Assembly (NCBI GenBank): GCA_021413735.1 | Contig: JAIOPV010000020.1 | Span: forward strand, 1 to 44,078 | Length of the DNA stretch: 44,078 nt | Reading direction: 5' to 3' | Origin: Planctomycetota bacterium | GTDB lineage: Bacteria > Planctomycetota > Planctomycetia > Gemmatales > Gemmataceae | Shown: in pieces, positions 14,695 through 22,810 of the stretch | Layout: each line of letters begins with the position of its first letter | How positions within the stretch are numbered: the first letter of the stretch is position 1 | Notes under the pieces: generated by a model | What the model saw: only the letters and a program-made list of their open reading frames with translations | Told to the model about the DNA's origin: nothing | Databases searched by the model: none | Program-made: the position numbers and the translations under genes

Positions 14695-15383
14695 AAGAGA
14701 GCGGGCGTCACGTCCTTCGCTTCGGATACTCTCGGCTCAATGCACGCCGGGCCTTCGTTCTTCGACGAGTTCACGGCCGGGCCAACCTGTTTCGCTCGCA
14801 TCAGTTCAGCCGGATACGGTTTCAGCAGCGACAGCAACCGCTTTTCCGGCGTCTCCAGATCAAGCCACTCCTTGTAATTCTCTCGCGGCAGGATGACCGG
14901 CATTCGTTCGTGGAACGGCTGCACGAGTTCGTTCGGCGTGGTCGTGACCATGCACGCACCAACGAGCTTCACGTCCTCATCTGCCCACACATCCCACAGG
15001 CTCGCGAATGCAAACACGCCTCCATCAGCCCGCGAGAAGTGACAAGCGTGCTTCTTTTTGCCAAAGGCCTTCCACTCGTAAAAACCATCTGCCGGAATCA
15101 AACAGCGACGTTCGCGGAAGCACTCGCCGAACTTGAACGCCACGGACTCGGCGCGGGCGTTGAACAGTCGCGGTGCGGCATTCGGATCGTCTGCCCATGC
15201 CGGCACCATGCCCCAGGGCACCCGAACGATTCCACGATGCTCGCCGTCGGGCTTCAGGGCAACGGCCGCGATGAGTTGCGTCGGGGCGATGTTATAACGG
15301 GGTGGGAGTGCCGGCGGGTTGGGAATGTCGAACTCGTCGGCGAGGCGTTCGGTCGGTGCTGAGAGTGTGAAGCGGCCGCACAT
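14691..15383 (-). CDS. yedK: SOS response-associated peptidase YedK / HMCES family
   Basis: ATG at 15381-15383 gives MCGRFTLS, with the catalytic Cys2 exposed after Met removal; the upstream 11 codons would bury it, so they are excluded. Other family residues are RYNIAPTQ (Asn), the NARAE motif, IPADGFYEWK (Glu) and PFHERMPVIL (His). HMCES proteins form a thiazolidine crosslink with abasic sites in single-stranded DNA, protecting the lesion. Length 230 aa is normal for the family. It overlaps tail-to-tail with the SLOG-like gene. Confidence 0.95.
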   Translation of the reverse strand: MCGRFTLSAPTERLADEFDIPNPPALPPRYNIAPTQLIAAVALKPDGEHRGIVRVPWGMVPAWADDPNAAPRLFNARAESVAFKFGECFRERRCLIPADGFYEWKAFGKKKHACHFSRADGGVFAFASLWDVWADEDVKLVGACMVTTTPNELVQPFHERMPVILPRENYKEWLDLETPEKRLLSLLKPYPAELMRAKQVGPAVNSSKNEGPACIEPRVSEAKDVTPALF

Positions 15384-15722
15384 GCCGAAAGGGTACACCG
15401 CAGGGGCAGCGATCACTGGAACAGGTCATTTCGATGGAGCGGAAGCGACGCCGCCGAAGCGATGCAGTCGATACACTCGGCAGTCTCGACGCTTCGCCGC
15501 GCTCTCAGCGGGCGGAATCTAAAAGGTTCGACGCTGCCCGACACGCGAACACGGGGGCTGCACGCCAGATTGCTGGGACCATCCTGCTTGTCGGGTCAAC
15601 CAACGATAACCCCGCATCTCACAATTGGGCCAGAGGGCCGAACAAGGTGGCCGATAGTGTGGCCGATAAGCATCGAAGCATTCGCCGTAAGTCCTTTATT
15701 TTCAACACTTGAGTAGACCAGA
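15384..15722 (+). other. Gap before the possible attachment site
   Basis: No gene is supported. A 19-base piece around 15593-15612 (CAACGATAACCCC) matches the end of the duplicated gene at 12380 and 13520, and GGCCGAAC at about 15637 resembles an attC-like left box. They may be scraps of the same mobile region. Confidence 0.35.
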
Positions 15723-15743
15723 CTCGATTCCCCGCGCCTCCAC
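15723..15743 (+). other. Isolated 3' end of a tRNA/tmRNA-like gene, possible att site
   Basis: CTCGATT (15723-15729) fits a T-loop, CCCCG (15730-15734) the 3' T-stem strand, CGCCTCC (15735-15741) a seven-base acceptor strand and A15742 the discriminator. The upstream sequence does not pair as a T-stem, so only the 3' fragment exists. A terminator follows directly. This is what the distal attachment site of an island inserted in a tRNA or tmRNA gene looks like. Confidence 0.5.
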
Positions 15744-15748
15744 TTAAA

Positions 15749-15781
15749 ACGCCACTTGCGATCTTCGCAAGTGGTGTTTTT
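15749..15781. terminator. Terminator hairpin after the tRNA/tmRNA-like 3' end
   Basis: Thirteen-base arms 15749-15761 and 15765-15777 (core CACTTGCGA / TCGCAAGTG, one G-T pair), three-base loop, A-run before and T-run after. It could work in both directions. Confidence 0.75.
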
Positions 15782-16117
15782 CTTGGACTTGTGACATTTT
15801 TACCTCACTGGCCGTTCGGACTGCCCGATTCTGTTCTGCAGGCCACATCGACTAATCCGATGAACTTACAGTGAGATTTCCCCATCTCCGGAACCGTCAC
15901 GGTGTGCGGCGGATTAGCAGCCTTTGTCGCGTGAATGATTCGCAGTAAAAGACGCGACTTCGCTCTGCGAAACGACGAGAAGTGCATCGTCTGGCGAGAA
16001 TTCCGATAATTCACGGTGATTTTCTTCCCACGACCGACCGCGCTTTGACTTGGACACCCCGTTCGGGTGTATCCTGAAAGGGTAGACTCCCCAAATTACG
16101 AAGAATGGGCTGTGGCC

Positions 16118-18040
16118 ATGCTGAATATCTCTCGTTGGCTGAACTTCGTCGCCATCACGACTTCAGAGAAAGCCTCGTATCGCGCCGGTCGCCTGTGTTG
16201 CGAGTTGCTGGAGGATCGAGTCGTTCCCGCGGCAACACCAAACGAGAACTATGTCTCGCAGCTCTACACGGATCTGTTAAACCGAGACGTATCTTCGAGC
16301 GAGCTGGCGATCTGGACCGGTCAGCTCGCGAATGGGGTGTCCCGCACGCAGGTCGTGCTTGACATTCTCTCGACCCAAGAAGCCCGAAACAACACCGTCG
16401 AGCTGATCTACCAAACGGATCTGCATCGAGCGGCCGACCCTGTTGGCGTGAGTGTTTGGTCAGAGCAATTACTCACACGATCGATCGAGCAGGTTAGCGC
16501 CGACATCCTTGGTTCGGCCGAGTTTTTCCAGCGTGCGGGTGGCACGAATGACGGATTCTTGACAGCTCTTTACGAACGCGTGCTCAATCGCACAGTCGAT
16601 TCCAGCGGAGCTACTTACTTCAGTCAAGAACTCAACTCAGGGGTGAGCCGCACGGTGGTTGCCGAGCAGGTTCTCACGAGTGCGGAATTCCGCGGCAACG
16701 TGGTGCGCGACATCTACCAGCGGTTCCTCAATCGCAGCCCGGAGGCGGCTGGCTTAAAGTTATGGGTCGATCAACTGGCTCTTGGCAGTACCGATCAGGT
16801 TGTGATCGCCAAGATCGCATCTTCCCCGGAGTATCAAAGCCTTTCGCAGTTCGGGACGGTGAACGTCACAGCACCGGCGACGCAAAGTAATGCCACCGGC
16901 TCCACTGTGAACCTGCAGGTGAGCGCCACCGACAGCAAAGGCAACACCCCGACATTCAGCGCGACGGGGCTGCCTCCTGGGTTGTCGATCAGCGCAACGA
17001 CCGGGCTCATCACCGGCACAATAGCATCGACTGCCGTCAGCGGTAGCCCTTACACGGTGACTGTGACAGCCAAAGACGGAACGTTCAGCGATAGCGCGAC
17101 CTTCACCTGGAACGTGACCAGAGCGATCGGAACGGTGACCGTCACCGCGCCAGCGACGCAAAGCAAGACCGCGGGAGCCACCGTGAATCTCCCGGTGAGC
17201 GCCACCGACACAAACGGGGCCATCCTGACATTCAGCGCGACGGGCCTGCCTCCAGGGTTGTCGATCGGTGCAACGACAGGCATCATCACCGGCACAATAG
17301 CCTCGACTGCCGCAACCGGTAGCCCATACACCGTGACTGTGACGGCCACGGACGGAACATCCAGCGGCCATGCAACTTTCACCTGGAACGTGACTGCTGC
17401 AACAGCGCTGGCAATCGTGGCCCCAGCCACCCAGCAAAACGTCAACGGAGCGGTCATCAGTGGGGTAACGGTATCGGCCACAGGTAAGAACTCGGACCCG
17501 ATCACTTACACAGCGACGAACCTCCCGCCGGGCTTGACGATCAACAGCACCACCGGCGTCATCAGCGGCACGATTGCCGCGACTGGCAGCAACAACAGTC
17601 CGTATGCCGTGGCCATTTCCGTGACGCAGGACTCGGTCACGAGCAGTGGAACGTTCACATGGGTGGTGACGAGCAGCGCGACGAGCACACTTCCATTCTC
17701 ACTGACCGATCCGAAGTGGGTGACGCTGCCGAGCGGTGTTCGCATTCAGGATACGACCGTGGGGACTGGAACAGCGGCTGCGGTCGGGAATACGATCAAC
17801 GTGAAGTACACCGGGTATCTCACGAACGGAACGATCTTCGATTCCAGCAATTCCTTTAGCTCGCCTCTGAACCTCGCAAGTCTGATTGCTGGATGGGTCG
17901 ATGCGATTCCGGGAATGAAGCCGGGCGGCACTCGGCTGTTGGACATCCCCGCGTCACTGGCTTACGGTTCAACCGCGCGGACAGGCATCCCAGCCAACTC
18001 CGAACTGGTCTTCTCGGTGACGTTGAATTCGGCGAGCTGA
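16118..18040 (+). CDS. Secreted LEDR-type surface protein: DUF4214, Ig-like and FKBP domains
   Basis: ATG at 16118 (MLNISRWLNF) is used; the frame opens earlier at 16067. Near residue 30 comes LLEDRVVPA, the N-terminal motif of large planctomycete extracellular proteins. Residues about 40-240 contain three DUF4214-like repeats (YTDLLNRDVSSSELAIWTGQ; YERVLNRTVDSSGATYFSQE; YQRFLNRSPEAAGLKLWVDQ). Residues about 250-500 are three Ig-like putative modules with LPPGLSI..TTG.ITGTI. The C-terminus (VGNTINVKYTGYLTNGTIFD, then PGMKPGGTRLLDIPASLAYG) is an FKBP-type prolyl isomerase. About 640 aa. A small inverted repeat ACACCC/GGGTGT lies upstream at 16054-16070. Confidence 0.88.
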   Translation: MLNISRWLNFVAITTSEKASYRAGRLCCELLEDRVVPAATPNENYVSQLYTDLLNRDVSSSELAIWTGQLANGVSRTQVVLDILSTQEARNNTVELIYQTDLHRAADPVGVSVWSEQLLTRSIEQVSADILGSAEFFQRAGGTNDGFLTALYERVLNRTVDSSGATYFSQELNSGVSRTVVAEQVLTSAEFRGNVVRDIYQRFLNRSPEAAGLKLWVDQLALGSTDQVVIAKIASSPEYQSLSQFGTVNVTAPATQSNATGSTVNLQVSATDSKGNTPTFSATGLPPGLSISATTGLITGTIASTAVSGSPYTVTVTAKDGTFSDSATFTWNVTRAIGTVTVTAPATQSKTAGATVNLPVSATDTNGAILTFSATGLPPGLSIGATTGIITGTIASTAATGSPYTVTVTATDGTSSGHATFTWNVTAATALAIVAPATQQNVNGAVISGVTVSATGKNSDPITYTATNLPPGLTINSTTGVISGTIAATGSNNSPYAVAISVTQDSVTSSGTFTWVVTSSATSTLPFSLTDPKWVTLPSGVRIQDTTVGTGTAAAVGNTINVKYTGYLTNGTIFDSSNSFSSPLNLASLIAGWVDAIPGMKPGGTRLLDIPASLAYGSTARTGIPANSELVFSVTLNSAS

Positions 18041-18052
18041 GATTCTTCGTCG

Positions 18053-18150
18053 GGCCGGCTCAGCCGGCCTTCTCCTGTCGCGATTCTTGTAGGGCCGGCT
18101 CAGCCGGCCTTGTCCTATCGCCTTCTCTAACGCGGCCGGCTGAGCCGGCC
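18053..18150. repeat. Three GGCCGGCT palindromes
   Basis: GGCCGGCTCAGCCGGCC at 18053-18069 and 18093-18109, and the complementary-centre form GGCCGGCTGAGCCGGCC at 18134-18150, spaced about 40 bases. They lie between convergent genes and could act as transcript ends or REP-like elements. Confidence 0.85.
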
Positions 18151-18206
18151 CTACGAAGCACAGACATTCTTGCAGGTGCCACCAACAAGAAGACAATACG
18201 GCTGTC

Positions 18207-18869
18207 TCACTTCTTTGCGCGCTTTGGTGTCGCGACAACAGCAGGCTCTTCGTGAGCGGGTAGTTCGAGACTTCGCCAGAGGTACCACATGGCGACGCTG
18301 CGGTACGGCTTCCACGGTTCTGCAATCTCGCCCAACTTCTTTGCGTCGGGCATGTCTGGCAGCTTGAACTGATTCTTTACGGCGGCCTTGATTCCGTAGT
18401 CCCCAACCGCCAGCACATCAGGCTTTCCCAGACCGAAGACCAGGAACATATCCGCCGACCAAGGGCCGATGCCCTTGATCTCGGTCAGTTGCGCGTGGAT
18501 CGTTTCGTTGTCGCGTTCCTCGATGCCGGGCAGCAACATCGGATTCGCCTTCACGTGGTCGGTCACGGCGCGCAGCGTTCGTTGCTTCGGGCCAGAGATG
18601 CCGCACGCTTTGAGTTGATCGTCGGTCAACTTCGCGAGCTTCGCCATCGGCACCGGCGGCCCGCCGACCAACGACGTCAGCCGCCCGTAGATCGACTCGG
18701 CGGCCTTCGTGGAGATTTGCTGCGAGATCACGCACCGCACTAGCAGCGTGAACGGATCGGCTGGGTTTGGCGTGAGCTTACACGCTCCGACATTGCCGAT
18801 GATCTGCTTCATCACCGGACACTTTCGCGTCAGGTGCCGACGAGCCTTTTGATAGAAGGGTGTGGACAT
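18207..18869 (-). CDS. AlkA-like DNA-3-methyladenine glycosylase (HhH-GPD)
   Basis: A 220-residue soluble protein. LLVRCVISQQISTKAAESIY is the N-terminal HhH-GPD helix signature; LTEIKGIGPWSADMFLVFGL is the helix-hairpin-helix and VLAVGDYGIKAAV carries the catalytic Asp. The enzyme excises alkylated bases to start base excision repair. No iron-sulfur cluster cysteines are present, unlike MutY/Nth. Length is normal for the short AlkA class. The Lys/Arg-rich C-terminus (TPKRAKK) may bind DNA. Confidence 0.9.
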   Translation of the reverse strand: MSTPFYQKARRHLTRKCPVMKQIIGNVGACKLTPNPADPFTLLVRCVISQQISTKAAESIYGRLTSLVGGPPVPMAKLAKLTDDQLKACGISGPKQRTLRAVTDHVKANPMLLPGIEERDNETIHAQLTEIKGIGPWSADMFLVFGLGKPDVLAVGDYGIKAAVKNQFKLPDMPDAKKLGEIAEPWKPYRSVAMWYLWRSLELPAHEEPAVVATPKRAKK

Positions 18870-18913
18870 ACGGACATCATATCACACACCCGCGAAAAAT
18901 CGATCCGTTGCGT

Positions 18914-20653
18914 CTACTTCAGCCATTTGTCGAACCACGCGAGCATTTCCTTCCGCATCTCGGGCGTGTACGTGTGGCCCACGTCCGCATAGCGAATGCT
19001 CTTGAACTTCGCCGGCTCAGCGGCCGCACTGTACACACCGCCAACCTTCGCCTCGATGATCTTGATGCCGTCGGCTGGGCTACCTGCGTCGAGTTCGCCC
19101 GTCAAGAACAGCAACGGTCGCGGCGCGATCAGCGAGATCACCGCTTCTGAGTCGAAGTGCTTCAGCAGGCCGTTCACGAAGTAGTAGGTGCCGTGCTGCC
19201 TGAGTTGGCCGTGCCGCAGCAGGTTCTCGTAGCGGGTGAGGCACGCCACGCCGACCACGCACGCGATGCGGTCATCAACCGCCGCGAGCCACCAACTTCG
19301 CGTGCTCCCCATGCTGATGCCGGTCGCGCCGATCTTCTTCACGTCTACTTCGGGTCGCGTGCACAGATAATCGAGTGCCACCTGGTCATCGCGCACGAAC
19401 ATGCCCCAAAGCGTGCGGCCGAACCACAAATGATACTTGTGCAGGCTATCCATCTGTTCGCGAGTCAGCTCACGCGAACCGGCTGGCCCCTGCCCTGCCC
19501 GATCGCCATACCACGCGGCATCCGGAGCGAAGACCACCCATCCGCGTTTCATATACGTGATGCCGAGCGGTTCCTCGCCGCCGTTCGTGTTCGGCTGTAA
19601 CAACTGCGTGTGATCGTAACTCGACGAGTGCAGCCAGAGAATTGTCGGTGCCGGTGCCTTCACGTTGTCCGGAATCAGCATCAGCGCCGACATGACACCA
19701 TCGACGCCGTTGTCGATGCGGAGGCGTTCCAGTTTGAAGCCCTGCCGAATCTCGGCCGACACCAGATGAGCCTTGGGCTTCGCTGGTCGCGGTGGCAGGT
19801 CGCCGAGCGAGGCAACGACCTTGGCCTTCACATCGGGTCGGGCTTGGTCCCACGCTCGCGCACTCAGCGGCAACGGGAACTCGGGTACCTTCATGTTCTT
19901 GAACGCGTCTGGTACGAGTTTGTCGTTCGCAGTTTCGGCTTCCGTGTACGCCTTCACCGCCTCGGGACCGCTCGCGGGAGCCTTTAGTATCGTCGGGTTC
20001 TTGAGCTTCAGTTGTCGCTTGATGCAATCGGCTACCGCACCGGCAAGGCGATCTGAACCGGCCGGCGTGTAGTGCGTGCCGTCTTTGCCGAGCATCTCGG
20101 AAGGGCCGCCATCCTGCACGATGCGGTTCAGGTCATCGACGGGGATGCCGAGTTGGAGCATGACCTTCACGGCACGCTCGTTGTAAGCCTTCACGTCCTT
20201 GTCGAAGCGGTCGAAGTCCGCTTTGCGGGCAGCGTGGCGGTCGTCGATAATGGGCGTGGTGGTCGCGAAGACGACGTGCGGCGTGGCTTTTTGCAGTCGC
20301 TCCGCGATGGCCTTGAGGTGCTTCTCGTAGTCGTCGCCGGGCACCTGGAATGTGCTGGTCTTCTTGCTGAACTTCAGATCGTGCAGACCGCAGTTGAAGT
20401 GAACGACGACGGGCTTCCCGGCTTCGATCCACTTGTCGATGAACTTGAGAGTGTTCGCGCTGTCGCCACCGTTCTCCTTGGGCTGAACGATCTCAGCGAT
20501 GCCTTCGAGTTTCTTCGCGACGAGTGGTGCATAGCCCTCGCGAATTGAGTCGCCGAGGAGCAGCACCTTGGGGAGTTCGGGTGGTGTTTTCGCTGGCTGT
20601 GCGAAGGTGACGCCCGGCAGAAGCAGGAGCACGAGAAAGGCAGCGGATCGCAT
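18914..20653 (-). CDS. Secreted two-domain hydrolase: SGNH esterase plus alpha/beta hydrolase
   Basis: A signal peptide (SAAFLVLLLLPGVTFAQPAK) starts the 579-residue protein. Residues about 28-215 are an SGNH/GDSL domain: LLLGDSIREGY (Ser), NGGDS, FNCGLHDLK and DGTHYTPAGSDRLA (His). Residues about 300-579 are an alpha/beta hydrolase with TILWLHSSSYD, GATGISMGSTRSWWLAA (Ser elbow), LTGELDAGSP (Asp) and YADVGHTYTPEM (His). Both triads look complete. It probably removes acyl groups from polysaccharides in the periplasm. The downstream glycosylase gene is co-directional but separate. Confidence 0.88.
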   Translation of the reverse strand: MRSAAFLVLLLLPGVTFAQPAKTPPELPKVLLLGDSIREGYAPLVAKKLEGIAEIVQPKENGGDSANTLKFIDKWIEAGKPVVVHFNCGLHDLKFSKKTSTFQVPGDDYEKHLKAIAERLQKATPHVVFATTTPIIDDRHAARKADFDRFDKDVKAYNERAVKVMLQLGIPVDDLNRIVQDGGPSEMLGKDGTHYTPAGSDRLAGAVADCIKRQLKLKNPTILKAPASGPEAVKAYTEAETANDKLVPDAFKNMKVPEFPLPLSARAWDQARPDVKAKVVASLGDLPPRPAKPKAHLVSAEIRQGFKLERLRIDNGVDGVMSALMLIPDNVKAPAPTILWLHSSSYDHTQLLQPNTNGGEEPLGITYMKRGWVVFAPDAAWYGDRAGQGPAGSRELTREQMDSLHKYHLWFGRTLWGMFVRDDQVALDYLCTRPEVDVKKIGATGISMGSTRSWWLAAVDDRIACVVGVACLTRYENLLRHGQLRQHGTYYFVNGLLKHFDSEAVISLIAPRPLLFLTGELDAGSPADGIKIIEAKVGGVYSAAAEPAKFKSIRYADVGHTYTPEMRKEMLAWFDKWLK

Positions 20654-20790
20654 CGGGAACCTCGGAAACGCGGAATGACAGAGAGCAGCTAAACCAGAGC
20701 GTACCTCTGATGCTGTCCTCTGTCATTCGGCATTTCAAAAGGTGCGATTCGTGAGACTTGGCTACGTCGTGAAATCGGGTTGGTGTCGCG

Positions 20791-20809
20791 GTCGCCCCAG
20801 TGGGGCGAC
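20791..20809. repeat. GTCGCCCC hairpin
   Basis: GTCGCCCC (20791-20798), AGT, GGGGCGAC (20802-20809), perfect 8-bp stem in the gap before the sigma-factor gene's stop. The same stem with a four-base loop occurs at 30032-30051. Confidence 0.75.
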
Positions 20810-20847
20810 ACGCGGCCGACGGACTGGCGGGTCCACCACTAAACGTT

Positions 20848-21441
20848 TCACACCGAGAAGTAGTGCTGTAGCTTCCGCACGGCCTTGTACTTCTCGTCGC
20901 TGATGCGCTCTGGCGTCGTGTTCAGTTCAATCGCGATCTCGGGCACCGTCCAGCCCTCGGCGGTGAGGTCGAGGAGCTTGCGTTGACGCGGGCTGAGCAA
21001 CTCGGCCGCAGCCTTCGCCACCGCTTCGCGGTCGTCTTTCGACGTGTTGGAAACGGGTCGGCGCTCGGCCAGATCGGGCGTCAGGCCGGCGAACTTGCGA
21101 GCGCGTTGTGTCCGCTTCTTCACGGCGTCGATCGCACGCAGAAATTCTCGCCGTTCCATCGTTTCGTCGTCAACGAGTACCGTTCCCCACTTGTCCGCTT
21201 CCACCCGTTCGAGCAGGCGAATGAAGACTTCTTGGGTGCAATCTTGCCAGCGGTCAGCGGGAAGTCGAGCGTTCCGCCAACAGGTTTGGCAATACTTGCT
21301 GATGTCGGTGACGGCTTTGGAACTTGGCGATGCAGTTGACGTTACAGCCGACGCCTTGCTCGGCGAGGCTGCGAGTGCGCCCAGCACGACCGCTACAATC
21401 ATTTGGCGGGAGCCGGGTTTTGCTGGAAGGAATCGTCGCAT
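20848..21441 (-). CDS. ECF-like sigma-70 family factor with hydrophobic N-terminus
   Basis: A 197-residue protein. DRWQDCTQEVFIRLLERVEA resembles sigma region 2 and LSPRQRKLLDLTAEGWTVPE followed by TTPERISDEKYKAVRKLQHY resembles region 4 with its helix-turn-helix. The N-terminus MRRFLPAKPGSRQMIVAVVL continues GALAASPSKASAV, a signal-like or membrane segment unusual in sigma factors. The start may be wrong, but the hydrophobic run is in the same frame as the sigma domain. It may be membrane-tethered. It is upstream of, and co-directional with, the two-domain hydrolase gene. Confidence 0.65.
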   Translation of the reverse strand: MRRFLPAKPGSRQMIVAVVLGALAASPSKASAVTSTASPSSKAVTDISKYCQTCWRNARLPADRWQDCTQEVFIRLLERVEADKWGTVLVDDETMERREFLRAIDAVKKRTQRARKFAGLTPDLAERRPVSNTSKDDREAVAKAAAELLSPRQRKLLDLTAEGWTVPEIAIELNTTPERISDEKYKAVRKLQHYFSV

Positions 21442-21531
21442 CCGTTGGATCCATGCAGGAAGGAGCCTACCGACATTCTACGGACTCACCAATCTGGAAA
21501 TCTCGCGGCGAAGATAGAAAAAAGACTCAAG

Positions 21532-22422
21532 TCACGCCAGACGGCTTATCCAGGGCTCGCACAGCCCCCAGACGCTCCGGGCGAACCTCCATTCTTGCTC
21601 TCCGATGCCCAAGGCAAGACTTTCCGGAGCCTCGGTGTGGGCACCTGCGAAATCGGTCATGGCCCACAGCATCGAAGCCTGATCTAAAGCTGCCGATGTT
21701 CCAGTTACCGCCGCTTCCGCTTCAAGTAACGCCAAAGCGGTTTGCTGCTCGAGAGCTACTGCCTGTTCGAGTCGAACCTTTCGTGTTCGCTCCCAGTCCG
21801 CATGCCTGGTGAGTTCCTGTTGAATGTCTCGGCGGCCCGAACCAGAACCGAAGTTCATGCGAAACCCACTCACTTCTGCGTCGCTTTCGATGACGGCTTG
21901 CTTCTCCGCGGCCGCTCTTGCAGCCTCTGTCCCTGCTCTCGCAGCCATCGCTCGCGCCTTCGCAGACGAAACCTCCAACGTCCGCATACAGTTTTCGGCT
22001 TGGTGGATTGCCTCATCCGTTTGAGACCGCGAGACCAAGCCATGAGACCACCACCAACACCACCGCAGCAAAGCTCGCACTTCGGAATCGTGCGACTGTG
22101 GACGGGAGGCCGCCAGCAGGCATCCAAACATTCCCGCAACCCGCCAACCCACATCCGTCCTGCACGCAGCAGTGAGAGTTGCGGTTGCCATTGGCCTTGT
22201 CCATTCCTGCTCGTCAGGCACCAGTTCGCGACACGCCGCCCACAGTTCGCAGCCTGCCCGAACCCAGTGTTCACGCGGATCGCCACGTTCACCGAGAGCG
22301 TCCGCGAGAACAAGCTGCGGGGTGAGTTCGTCGGGATCAGCCGCGTGACAGGCTTCGAGAAGTGCTGTCAACTCCGCGTCGGCATCGAGCCATTCAGGGC
22401 GGAAGTCAGGCGGTTGTGTCAT
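21532..22422 (-). CDS. TIGR02996-type domain protein with long helical C-terminus
   Basis: ATG at 22420-22422 gives MTQPPDFRPEWLDADAELTA; the longer frame to 22713 is Ser/Cys-rich and not used. Residues about 15-55 (LLEACHAADPDELTPQLVLA, then DALGERGDPREHWVRAGCEL) are the repeat-companion domain. The middle holds RALLRWCWWWSHGLVSRSQT, and the C-terminal 130 residues are Ala/Glu-rich helices, likely coiled coil. About 296 aa, no signal peptide. No known function. Confidence 0.75.
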   Translation of the reverse strand: MTQPPDFRPEWLDADAELTALLEACHAADPDELTPQLVLADALGERGDPREHWVRAGCELWAACRELVPDEQEWTRPMATATLTAACRTDVGWRVAGMFGCLLAASRPQSHDSEVRALLRWCWWWSHGLVSRSQTDEAIHQAENCMRTLEVSSAKARAMAARAGTEAARAAAEKQAVIESDAEVSGFRMNFGSGSGRRDIQQELTRHADWERTRKVRLEQAVALEQQTALALLEAEAAVTGTSAALDQASMLWAMTDFAGAHTEAPESLALGIGEQEWRFARSVWGLCEPWISRLA

Positions 22423-22567
22423 TTCGGAATCCTCACGTGCCACGGCATGATAACAATCGCTTCGTTGATCGCGGGATGTGAAAATGTCGGTCACGCGAGC
22501 GCCGTGATTCGGTATCATTGCGGGGGCACACGAGGCACCCGACGAGTGGGTCGAGAACACAGCCGAG

Positions 22568-22789
22568 TTGCTGACAGTCGCCCCCGACTGGTTGCTCGTC
22601 AACAACGGAACCGTGCGGCAACTCGCCGAGAACATGCACAAGACGCAGAACTTCGACGCGATGCCGATTCTGGCCGACGCCCTTGAAGAAGCAGGCTGCA
22701 CAAATGAACTCATACTTGCGCATTGCCGGGCACCGGCCTGCGTTCACGCACGCGGAAGTTGGCTCGTCGAGTTGCTTCGCAATCGTTAA
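22568..22789 (+). pseudogene. C-terminal fragment of a larger planctomycete hypothetical protein
   Basis: In-frame coding sequence begins at about 22519 (AHEAPDEWVENTAELLTVAP) but has no ATG, GTG or good TTG start; the TTG at 22568 is inside. The rest, VNNGTVRQLAENMHKTQNFD, MPILADALEEAGCTNELILA, HCR and a basic end, is, from memory, the C-terminus of a larger Gemmata protein family. It looks like a truncated remnant upstream of the lipoprotein gene. Confidence 0.55.
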
Positions 22790-22810
22790 TCCACACGCAG
22801 GAGTTTCACC

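Noticed and set aside
15660..15743. A complete tRNA or tmRNA gene
   Set aside because: Only the 3' T-loop and acceptor strand fit; no matching 5' strand, anticodon arm or reading tag was found.
16045..16075. TTGACT...TATCCT promoter before the surface protein gene
   Set aside because: The spacer is 19 bases and the -10 is weak; not enough to list as a feature.
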